Shown here: positions 1 to 4,736 of the stretch, in pieces
Layout of the letters: every line of letters begins with the position of its first letter
Numbering within the stretch: position 1 is the stretch's first letter
Assembly (NCBI GenBank): GCA_007133145.1
Contig: SLNF01000176.1
Span: forward strand, 1 to 6,132
Length of the DNA stretch: 6,132 bases
Direction: 5' to 3'
Source of the DNA: Nitriliruptorales bacterium
GTDB lineage: Bacteria; Actinomycetota; Nitriliruptoria; Euzebyales; Egibacteraceae
The notes under the pieces: generated by a model
What the model saw: only the letters and a program-made list of their open reading frames with translations
The model's database searches: none
What the model was told of the DNA's origin: nothing
Position numbers and translations under genes: made by a program

Positions 1-772
1 CGGCCTCGCTGCGCCGGCGACCGTGGACCCGGCCGGCGGCGTAGCCGGCGCCGGCGGTCGCCGCGCTCGCCGCGGCGGCGGAGGCGAGGCGGACGATCTG
101 CTTGCTCTGGCGGTTGAACTCGACGACCGGCCAGCCGCGGGCGTGGGCGACGGCGAGCATGGGCCGGTCGGGGTTGACCGCGACGGGGTTGCCGACGAGC
201 TGCATCATCGGCAGGTCGCTTGCGGAGTCGGAGTAGGCATAGGAGCTCCGCAGGTCGTAGCCGCGCTCGGCGACGAGGCGGCGGATGACCTCGGCCTTGC
301 CCTCGCCGTAGCAGAACGGTCCTGCGAGCTCGCCGGTGTAGACGCCGTCGGCGATCTCCGACTCCGTGCCGAGCCCGCCATCGAGGTCGAGGGCGCGGGC
401 GACCTCGGCGACGATCTCCACGGGGCTCGCCGAGATGATCCACACCGCCCGGCCGGCCTCGGTGTGCATGTCGAGCAGCGCCTGGGCCTGCGGGGTGATG
501 CGCGGCAGGATCTCCTCGATGACCTGCGGGGCGAGGAGGTGCAGGGCCTCGGCCTCGTGGCCGGCCACCGAGGCGAGGATGCGGTCGCGCAGGGCCGCGG
601 AGCCCTCGTCGCTCGCGCCGAAGAGCCGGAAGCGTAGCCCGCTCGCCGCGTCGGCGAGCAGGCGGGGCAGCGGCAGGAGCCCTTCGCGGTACGCGGCCTT
701 GCCGAAGTAGTAGGCGCTCGAGCCGGTCATGAGCGTGCGGTCGAGGTCGAAGAACGCCGCAGCGCTCGCCAT
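1..772 (-). CDS. HAD-IB family hydrolase (SerB-like phosphatase), 3' end beyond the window
   Basis: Haloacid dehalogenase-superfamily phosphatase, most like the HAD-IB group that includes SerB/SerB1-type phosphoserine phosphatases. The visible 257 residues carry all four HAD motifs: FFDLDRT with the nucleophile Asp9 and acid/base Asp11, Ser114 in WIISASP (motif II), Lys159 in GEGKAEVI (motif III) and SDSASDLPMM with Asp182 and Asp186 binding Mg2+ (motif IV). The stretch between motifs I and II (about 20-105) is the helical cap that sets the substrate. After residue 225 comes an Ala-rich tail (about 229-247) and then a basic end (HGRRRSEA), still open at position 1. The ATG start is supported by AGGAGG at 785-780, 7 bases upstream. 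It lies 29 bases after the nuclease gene and is probably in the same operon. The family is clear, but the substrate (phosphoserine, a lipid phosphate or other) cannot be read from the sequence. Confidence 0.93.
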   Translation of the reverse strand, partial: MASAAAFFDLDRTLMTGSSAYYFGKAAYREGLLPLPRLLADAASGLRFRLFGASDEGSAALRDRILASVAGHEAEALHLLAPQVIEEILPRITPQAQALLDMHTEAGRAVWIISASPVEIVAEVARALDLDGGLGTESEIADGVYTGELAGPFCYGEGKAEVIRRLVAERGYDLRSSYAYSDSASDLPMMQLVGNPVAVNPDRPMLAVAHARGWPVVEFNRQSKQIVRLASAAAASAATAGAGYAAGRVHGRRRSEA

Positions 773-801
773 GGCGGTTCCTCCTTCCTGACGTCGCGTG
801 G

Positions 802-1737
802 TCACGCGGGGGTGTAGCCGGCCTCGGCCGCGGCGGGACAGGTCGCCAGGCGGCCGCACCAGCGGCAGTGCGGCGCGGCGTGCAGCCGCCACGCCTCCTC
901 GGGCGGGCGGTCGCGCTCGAGGGCGACGGCCCGGGGCGCCTTCGCGGCGATGTCGCGCACAGCGGCCTCGAGGACGTCCTCGTCGACGTCCTCGTGGTCC
1001 CAGTCGGCCTCGTCGAGGTAGTACGTCGCGACCCGGAACGGCGCGACGTCGTGCTTGAGGGTCGCGAGCAGCGCGTAGAAGCGCATGTCGGCGCGGTGAC
1101 GCAGGCTGTCGCGGCCGCCGGTCTTGAGATCGAGCAGGAGCATGCGTCGCACGTTCGAAGTCGGCCCACCCAGGCGCAGGTCCGGTCGGCCGCTGAGCAC
1201 GAGCCGACCGCCGTGCAGGCGCACGCGCAGGGCGTCCTCGGGGTGGACCTTCTTGTCGGGCAGCGCTGGGAACTGCTCCCGGAAGCCGGTGAGCAGCCCG
1301 CGCGCCTGCCCACGCAGCGCGTCGGCCTCGGCGCCGTCGAGGCCCTCGAGGAATGCCGCCGCGGAGGACCCCGAGGCCACGAGCCGCTGCCACGCGACGT
1401 CGATGACCTCGGCGGGGTCGCGCTGGCGCCCGCCGGCGAAGTCGATCTCGATGCCGTGGTGGGCGAGCTGGCCCTTGACGATCGGCGCGCTCCACGTGAA
1501 CTCGCCCTCGAGGAAGTCGACGTAGCGGCCGTCGCAGGACAGCGCGTCGAGCTTGCTCTTCGACAGGAAGAGCTCCGCGCCGTCGGGCAGCGCCTCGGCG
1601 GCCTCCGCGGTGGCCTCGGTGAGCTGCTCGCGGAGCCGCGCCGCCAGGCCCGGGTCGACGGGCGGTCGGGGCTCGGTCCAGGCGAGCAGCCCCTCGCGGA
1701 CACGCCGCTGGGAGGGGGTGAGGGCGCCCTCAGTCAC
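802..1737 (-). CDS. Stand-alone PD-(D/E)XK nuclease with probable [4Fe-4S] cluster (RecB/Cas4-like fold)
   Basis: Predicted 311-residue nuclease of the RecB-like PD-(D/E)XK superfamily, expected to act on DNA ends or single strands. The catalytic core is visible as GRPD (Asp186) followed by LLLDLKTGG (Asp203, Lys205), then the helix with RFYALLATL (about 219-227) that corresponds to the Q/Y motif. Cys291, Cys294 and Cys300 form CxxCx5C at the C-terminus. A single upstream Cys68 in KLDALSCDGRYVDF precedes a GxxxHxxIEI segment (Gly89, His93/His94). One upstream Cys plus CxxCx5C is the arrangement of the Fe-S staple in AddB and Cas4 nucleases, so I infer a cluster. The start is GTG at 1737, inside the fxsA stop (GTGACTGA), with a weak GGAG upstream. 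An ATG at 1839 would add 34 low-complexity residues that overlap FxsA and is rejected. No helicase domain and no CRISPR genes are nearby. The superfamily is secure; the biological role is unknown. Confidence 0.85.
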   Translation of the reverse strand: MTEGALTPSQRRVREGLLAWTEPRPPVDPGLAARLREQLTEATAEAAEALPDGAELFLSKSKLDALSCDGRYVDFLEGEFTWSAPIVKGQLAHHGIEIDFAGGRQRDPAEVIDVAWQRLVASGSSAAAFLEGLDGAEADALRGQARGLLTGFREQFPALPDKKVHPEDALRVRLHGGRLVLSGRPDLRLGGPTSNVRRMLLLDLKTGGRDSLRHRADMRFYALLATLKHDVAPFRVATYYLDEADWDHEDVDEDVLEAAVRDIAAKAPRAVALERDRPPEEAWRLHAAPHCRWCGRLATCPAAAEAGYTPA

Positions 1738-2212
1738 GCTCGTCGTCTCCGCCGGTGAGCTCCCCGGGCGGTGGCCGCTCGTCGCGCTCGACGCGGACGA
1801 CCTCGACGTCGATGGCCTCCCCTGAAGGCCGTCGGCCACCGGCCTGGCTCACGCCCGTCGTCGCACGGAAGCGGCGGGCCAGCAGCCGGCGCAGGCCGAG
1901 ACGGGTCGGCGCGAAAGCGAGCAGCAGCCCGACGCCGTCGGTGAGGAAACCGGGGGTGAACAGCAGGGCGCCGGCGAGCAGGAGCAGGGCGCCGTCGACG
2001 ACCTCGTTGCCGGGCAGCCGTCCCTCGTCGACGGCCCGCCGGAAGCGCCCCCAGGCCTTGAAGCCCTCGCGACGCACGAGCGCGGCGCCGAGCAGCGAGA
2101 TGAGCACGACGGCGAGCAGCGTCGCCGGCGCGCCGATGACGCCGCCGACCTCGATGAGCACCCACAGCTCGGCGAAGCCGACGACGACGACGAGGAGGAA
2201 GAGCAGGGGCAT
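1730..2212 (-). CDS. fxsA: FxsA family membrane protein
   Basis: Small inner-membrane protein of 160 residues, the usual size for the FxsA family (E. coli FxsA relieves exclusion of phage T7 by the F plasmid; the everyday role is unknown). Hydrophobic segments lie at about 2-20, 24-46 and 72-100. The family signature is visible: an early FAELWVLIEVGGVIGAPATL region, a charged loop with RREGFKAWGRFRRAVDEG around 47-64, and then TPGFLTDGVGLLL (86-98). The tail from about 118 is hydrophilic and charged and is probably cytoplasmic. The ATG at 2212 is chosen because the family begins at this hydrophobic segment; GGAG lies 7 bases upstream. The longer open frame to 2620 is antisense and out-of-frame shadow of the deacetylase gene. 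The stop overlaps the GTG start of the nuclease by 8 bases, implying translational coupling. Confidence 0.9.
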   Translation of the reverse strand: MPLLFLLVVVVGFAELWVLIEVGGVIGAPATLLAVVLISLLGAALVRREGFKAWGRFRRAVDEGRLPGNEVVDGALLLLAGALLFTPGFLTDGVGLLLAFAPTRLGLRRLLARRFRATTGVSQAGGRRPSGEAIDVEVVRVERDERPPPGELTGGDDERD

Positions 2213-2266
2213 GGCGTCGCTCCGGTGCCGTGGCCCGGAGGTGGCGCCCGGGCCGCCGCGCCGCCC

Positions 2267-2272
2267 AGTGTA
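2267..2272 (-). promoter_or_regulatory. Possible -10 element upstream of fxsA
   Basis: On the minus strand the 86-base gap between the deacetylase stop and the fxsA start contains TACACT, which fits the actinobacterial TANNNT -10 pattern. Transcription would begin near 2260 and leave a leader of about 48 bases. No convincing -35 hexamer is present at a 17-18 base spacing, so this rests on the -10 alone. If real, fxsA, the nuclease and the phosphatase form their own transcription unit rather than reading through from the deacetylase gene. Confidence 0.3.
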
Positions 2273-2298
2273 GGAGGCCCCTGCGACGGCGCGGTGGC

Positions 2299-3090
2299 TC
2301 AGCGGGCCGGCTTGGGGTTGGTCGGAGGCTTGTCGCGCACCGGCACCGAGCCGTCGTCGTCGAGGACGCGCAGGCGCAGGACGTCGAAGGCCTCGCCGTG
2401 GGCCACGCCGATGCGCGCGCCGTGGCGGGCGGTCCACTCGGCGACCCGGCCGGTGGGATCCCAGCCGGAGAGCTGGGTCTCGTGGGCGCGCAACGCGGTG
2501 ATCTTGCGCTCGAACGTGTCGCTGATGTCGACGACGACGTCGCCCTCGCCGAAGGCCATGAGCCAGACCTCGGCGACATCCCAGGGCTCGAGGCCCTCGT
2601 CGATGAGGGTGGGATCCCACAGCCGCGTCGAGGCCGCCGGGTTGATGCAGTCGAGGACGACGTCACCGACGGCGCGGTGGTCGGGGTGGTTGACGATGCC
2701 GTCGCGTCGCCAGCGCACCTGAGGGTCGAAGGTGATGATCGCCTCCGGGCGGTGCCGGCGGATCTCCGCGGCGACCTGCCGCCGTAGCGCGAGCGTCGGC
2801 TCGAGGTAGCCGTCGTCGTAGCCGAGGAAGCGCACGTCGGTCACCCCGAGCGCGGCGCAGGCGCGCCGCTGCTCCCCCTCGCGCAGCACCGCGAGGCGCT
2901 CGCGGGTCATCGTCGGGTCCGCTGAGCCCGAGGCACCGTCGGTCACGACGAGGTAGCGCACCTCGGTGCCCATCGCCGTCCAGCGCGCGATCGTGCCGGC
3001 GGCCCCGAACTCCGCGTCGTCGGGGTGGGCGGCGACGACGAGCGCCCGGGCGAAGGGGCGGGTCGGCTGCCAGGCCTGGGTGTCGGGCAT
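2299..3090 (-). CDS. PIG-L (LmbE) family zinc-dependent deacetylase
   Basis: Predicted 263-residue metal-dependent amide hydrolase that removes acetyl groups from N-acetylated sugars, the family of MshB, Mca, BshB and GlcNAc-PI deacetylase. The N-terminal Rossmann-like strand leads into AAHPDDAEFGAAGTIARW (20-37), which holds zinc ligands His22 and Asp25 and the catalytic base Asp24. The third zinc ligand is His138 in NHPDHRAVG (134-142). VTDGASGSAD (49-58) follows the first motif as in generic LmbE proteins. The ATG at 3090 has GAGGAG 7 bases upstream (3103-3098); an in-frame ATG at 3141 would add 17 residues without a comparable ribosome site and is not preferred. The gene is divergent from clpS across 92 bases. 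The first motif ends in Ala-Glu rather than the HPDDES typical of MshB and Mca, so a mycothiol role is not claimed; the substrate is unknown. Confidence 0.93.
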   Translation of the reverse strand: MPDTQAWQPTRPFARALVVAAHPDDAEFGAAGTIARWTAMGTEVRYLVVTDGASGSADPTMTRERLAVLREGEQRRACAALGVTDVRFLGYDDGYLEPTLALRRQVAAEIRRHRPEAIITFDPQVRWRRDGIVNHPDHRAVGDVVLDCINPAASTRLWDPTLIDEGLEPWDVAEVWLMAFGEGDVVVDISDTFERKITALRAHETQLSGWDPTGRVAEWTARHGARIGVAHGEAFDVLRLRVLDDDGSVPVRDKPPTNPKPAR

Positions 3091-3097
3091 CAGGGAA

Positions 3098-3103
3098 CTC
3101 CTC
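3098..3103 (-). promoter_or_regulatory. Ribosome binding site that fixes the deacetylase start
   Basis: GAGGAG on the minus strand, 7 bases before the ATG at 3090. It is one of the strongest Shine-Dalgarno matches in the window and decides between the ATG at 3090 and the in-frame ATG at 3141. Confidence 0.75.
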
Positions 3104-3167
3104 GCGCGCTGACGGGACCCGTGCAGTCTCGCCCCGCACACCGGGCGCCAACCGCCCGACCGCCCGC

Positions 3168-3173
3168 TACGCT
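3168..3173 (+). promoter_or_regulatory. Possible -10 element of the clpS-DUF2017 operon
   Basis: TACGCT fits TANNNT and ends 9 bases before the clpS ATG at 3183. That distance would place the transcription start at or next to the start codon, giving a leaderless or nearly leaderless message. A GAGGTG at 3175-3180 could serve as a ribosome site only if transcription starts further upstream, and it would lie very close (2 bases) to the ATG. There is no clear -35 hexamer. The spacer is a tandem 8-base repeat, ACCGCCCG twice (3151-3166). Confidence 0.35.
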
Positions 3174-3182
3174 CGAGGTGTC

Positions 3183-3470
3183 ATGGGCACCGCACCAGGG
3201 ATCGCACCCGAGCGCACGACCTCGGCGCGGGACGAGGTCGACCGACCGTGGCAGGTCATCGTCTGGAACGACCCGGTCACGCTCATGTCCTATGTCGTCT
3301 ACGTGCTGCAGAAGCTCTTCGGCTACGACGAGGCGACCGCGACGAGGCTCATGCTCCAGGTCCACCACGAGGGCAAGGCCGTCGTCGCGAGCGAGCCGCG
3401 CGAGCGCGCCGAGCACCACGTTGCGCGGCTGCACGCCCACGGTCTCCAGGCCACCCTCTCGCGCGCATGA
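3183..3470 (+). CDS. clpS: ATP-dependent Clp protease adaptor ClpS
   Basis: N-degron adaptor of 95 residues, within the normal range for ClpS. It binds proteins with destabilising N-terminal residues in the cytoplasm and delivers them to a Clp unfoldase (in actinobacteria this is ClpC) for degradation by ClpP. The conserved core starts at about 22 with WQVIVWNDPVTLMSYVVYVL. Asn29 and Asp30 match the E. coli pair (34/35) that holds the substrate alpha-amino group, Met35 matches the gatekeeper Met40, and His61 in the VHHEGKAVV segment matches His66. The remaining fold is completed by the acidic-basic helix ASEPRERAEHHVARLHAHGLQATL (69-92). The N-terminal 20 residues are the flexible arm that enters the unfoldase. 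The gene overlaps the next one by ATGA, so the two are coupled. All key residues are present. Confidence 0.97.
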   Translation: MGTAPGIAPERTTSARDEVDRPWQVIVWNDPVTLMSYVVYVLQKLFGYDEATATRLMLQVHHEGKAVVASEPRERAEHHVARLHAHGLQATLSRA

Positions 3471-3967
3471 TCCGCCGGGAGCTCGTCCCCGTCGACGGTG
3501 GCGTCGAGGTGGCGCTGCCCGCCGCCGAGCGCAGCCTCCTCGCGACGCTGCCGGGGCAGCTGCGCGCGGTGCTGCGCGGTGAGGCGGGCCCGCCCGGCGC
3601 CCACGCCAGGCTCTTCCCGCGGGCGTCGGAGGACCCCGACGTCGAGGCGTCGTACCGCGAGCTCGCCGCCGAGGGGCTGCTCGAGGAGCGTCTCGGCGCC
3701 GTCGACGCCTTCGCCGAGACCCTCGGCAGCGGGGAGACCCACCGCGCGACCTGGCGGGTGACCCTCGACGAGGAGACTGCCGCGGCCTGGCTCTCGGCGA
3801 CGAACGATGCCAGGCTCGTCCTCGCCTCGCTCCTCGGCATCGCGAGCGAGGAGGACTGGGAGTCAGGCCCCGATCCCGACGACGCGGCGAGCGCGGTGCT
3901 GCACTACCTCAGCTGGCTGCAGGAGGCCCTCCTGGCCGCCCTGCGCGGGGAGCGGCTCGAGGGCTGA
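3467..3967 (+). CDS. DUF2017 family protein, coupled to clpS
   Basis: A 166-residue protein of the actinobacterial DUF2017 family, whose function is not established. It is predicted soluble and mostly helical, without signal peptide, membrane segment or recognisable enzyme motif. Features that fit the family are a start in a short strand-loop (VPVDGGVEVALPAAERSLLATLPGQL, 7-32), a middle FPRASEDPDVEASYREL (50-66) and the C-terminal TLDEETAAAWLSATNDARLVLASLLGI (99-125) followed by HYLSWLQEALLAAL (146-159). The ATG overlaps the clpS stop as ATGA and has no Shine-Dalgarno of its own, which argues for translational coupling. The same pair occurs in mycobacteria (Rv1331-Rv1332), so a role linked to Clp proteolysis is a reasonable but unproven inference. 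The longer open frame back to 3248 reads through clpS and is rejected. Confidence 0.9.
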   Translation: MIRRELVPVDGGVEVALPAAERSLLATLPGQLRAVLRGEAGPPGAHARLFPRASEDPDVEASYRELAAEGLLEERLGAVDAFAETLGSGETHRATWRVTLDEETAAAWLSATNDARLVLASLLGIASEEDWESGPDPDDAASAVLHYLSWLQEALLAALRGERLEG

Positions 3968-3991
3968 GGTCGCGGGAGCGCCACGCCCCCA

Positions 3992-4014
3992 GCCTCGACT
4001 GCCGCCTGCGAGGC
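3992..4014 (+). terminator. Weak hairpin after the clpS-DUF2017 operon
   Basis: GCCTCG (3992-3997) can pair with CGAGGC (4009-4014) around an 11-base loop, 24 bases after the DUF2017 stop. There is no T-run, so it is at most a weak or factor-assisted terminator. The remaining sequence up to 4061 holds the TetR control region. Confidence 0.22.
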
Positions 4015-4021
4015 GCGCCTG

Positions 4022-4061
4022 CGGTACCGGCGCCACGAACCCGCGGTTACCGACGCGTAAC
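4022..4061 (+). promoter_or_regulatory. Putative TetR operator: two CGGT/ACCG palindromes plus GTTAC-N6-GTAAC
   Basis: CGGTACCG (4022-4029) is a perfect palindrome. CGGTTACCG (4044-4052) repeats the same CGGT/ACCG half-sites around one central base, with centres about 22 bases apart, close to two helical turns. The second copy also sits inside GTTAC-N6-GTAAC (4046-4061), another inverted repeat that overlaps the candidate -10 TAACAT. TetR regulators commonly bind such palindromes over their own promoter, so autorepression is the natural inference. Short GC-rich palindromes occur by chance in this kind of DNA; the repeated half-site and the location are what make this one credible. Confidence 0.45.
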
Positions 4062-4063
4062 AT
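4058..4063 (+). promoter_or_regulatory. Candidate -10 element for the TetR gene, suggesting a leaderless message
   Basis: TAACAT fits TANNNT well. Its last base is 7 bases before the ATG at 4071, so transcription would begin at about the A of that ATG. The AGGAG that lies between (4065-4069) is only one base from the ATG and too close to act as a normal ribosome site. No good -35 hexamer is seen. Confidence 0.4.
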
Positions 4064-4070
4064 GAGGAGC

Positions 4071-4700
4071 ATGCGCACCCGCCTGCGCGCCGCGGAGCGG
4101 CGCACGCAATTGCTCGAGGTGGCCGGCAACCTCTTCTCCGAGCACGGCTACCACGGGCTGTCGATGGAGTCGCTCGCCGAGGCTGCGGGCGTGAGCAAGC
4201 CGGTCCTCTACCAGCACTTCCCCTCCAAGCGCGACCTCTACCTCGGGCTCGTCGCCGACGCCGTCGAGGAGATGGAGTCGCGGGTGCGCGACGCCCTCGA
4301 GGGCACGACCGACAACAAGGCGCGGGTCACCGGCGCCGTCGCGGCGTACTTCGACTTCGTCGAGGACTCCCGCTTCGGTTTGCTCTTCACCACCGCCGAG
4401 CTCGCCGACGAGGCGGTGCGCGACGCCGTCGAGGGCGCGTTCGACCGTGTCGCCTCGCAGATCGCCGGGCTCATCGCCGAGGACGCCGGCCTCGACACCG
4501 ACGCCGCGCTCTTCCTCGCCGCGAGCCTTCGCGGCCTTGCCTCGGAGGGCGCACGCTGGTGGGTCGAGCGCGGGACGATGCCCAAGGCCGAGGCGGTCCA
4601 CCTCGTCTCGCGGCTGGCCTGGCGCGGCCTCGGGGCCTTCGACGCCGGTACGCCGGTCAAGCCCGCCGAGCGGGGCCGCGCGCCCGCTCCGCCCGCCTAG
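4071..4700 (+). CDS. TetR/AcrR family transcriptional regulator
   Basis: One-component DNA-binding repressor of 209 residues, normal for the family. The N-terminal TetR_N domain covers about 8-55: RTQLLEVAGNLFSEHGYHGLSMESLAEAAGVSKPVLYQHFPSKRDLYLGL, with the recognition helix at about 42-50 ending in the typical YQHF. The C-terminal helical ligand domain (about 60-190) includes VTGAVAAYFDFVEDSRFGLLFTTAE and ASLRGLASEGARWWVERG; its ligand is unknown. The last 15 residues are a Pro/Ala-rich tail. Two in-frame ATGs are possible, 4062 and 4071. I prefer 4071 because the best -10 (TAACAT) overlaps 4062 and would start transcription at 4071; the alternative adds MRS. The gene stands alone downstream of the clpS operon and converges on the next gene. 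Its upstream palindromes suggest autoregulation. Targets cannot be inferred from neighbours. Confidence 0.93.
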   Translation: MRTRLRAAERRTQLLEVAGNLFSEHGYHGLSMESLAEAAGVSKPVLYQHFPSKRDLYLGLVADAVEEMESRVRDALEGTTDNKARVTGAVAAYFDFVEDSRFGLLFTTAELADEAVRDAVEGAFDRVASQIAGLIAEDAGLDTDAALFLAASLRGLASEGARWWVERGTMPKAEAVHLVSRLAWRGLGAFDAGTPVKPAERGRAPAPPA

Positions 4701-4711
4701 CGGCCGCCGCC

Positions 4712-4724
4712 GGCCAGCCTGGCC
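4712..4724. terminator. Possible bidirectional hairpin between convergent genes
   Basis: GGCCA-GCC-TGGCC forms a 5-base-pair stem with a 3-base loop in the 36-base gap between the TetR stop (4700) and the stop of the opposing gene (4737). Its symmetry would serve both strands. It lacks a T-run on either side, so the terminator call is weak. Confidence 0.28.
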
Positions 4725-4736
4725 CACCAGGGACGG

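Noticed and set aside
802..1737. Cas4 of a CRISPR system
   Set aside because: Fe-S nuclease layout is similar, but there are no repeats with spacers and no cas1, cas2 or effector genes in the window.
868..1758. Long plus-strand open frame opposite the nuclease gene (and a similar one at 23-637 opposite the phosphatase)
   Set aside because: Their translations are Arg/Val/Glu/Gly-rich low-complexity sequence without family motifs, while the minus strand encodes clear PD-(D/E)XK and HAD motifs. Long antisense frames are expected in very GC-rich DNA.
1738..1839. N-terminal extension of the nuclease from an ATG at 1839
   Set aside because: It adds 34 Ser/Arg-rich residues that overlap the end of fxsA out of frame; the GTG at 1737 gives the normal overlapping-gene arrangement and a sensible N-terminus.
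1734..2666. Minus-strand 310-residue open frame across fxsA and the deacetylase
   Set aside because: Arg/Pro/Ser-rich shadow in the wrong frame; both real genes are read in other frames with family motifs.
2299..3090. Assignment of the deacetylase as MshB or Mca of the mycothiol pathway
   Set aside because: The first zinc motif is HPDDAE and the following segment is of the generic LmbE type; no mycothiol genes are nearby, so only the family is called.
3248..3466. Upstream extension of the DUF2017 gene to an ATG at 3248
   Set aside because: This part overlaps clpS in another frame and reads as Arg/Ala-rich shadow; the ATGA junction at 3467 is the proper start.
3807..4061. Upstream extension of the TetR gene to an ATG at 3807
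   Set aside because: The added residues are an out-of-frame reading of the DUF2017 gene and the intergenic region; the TetR_N domain begins only after 4071.
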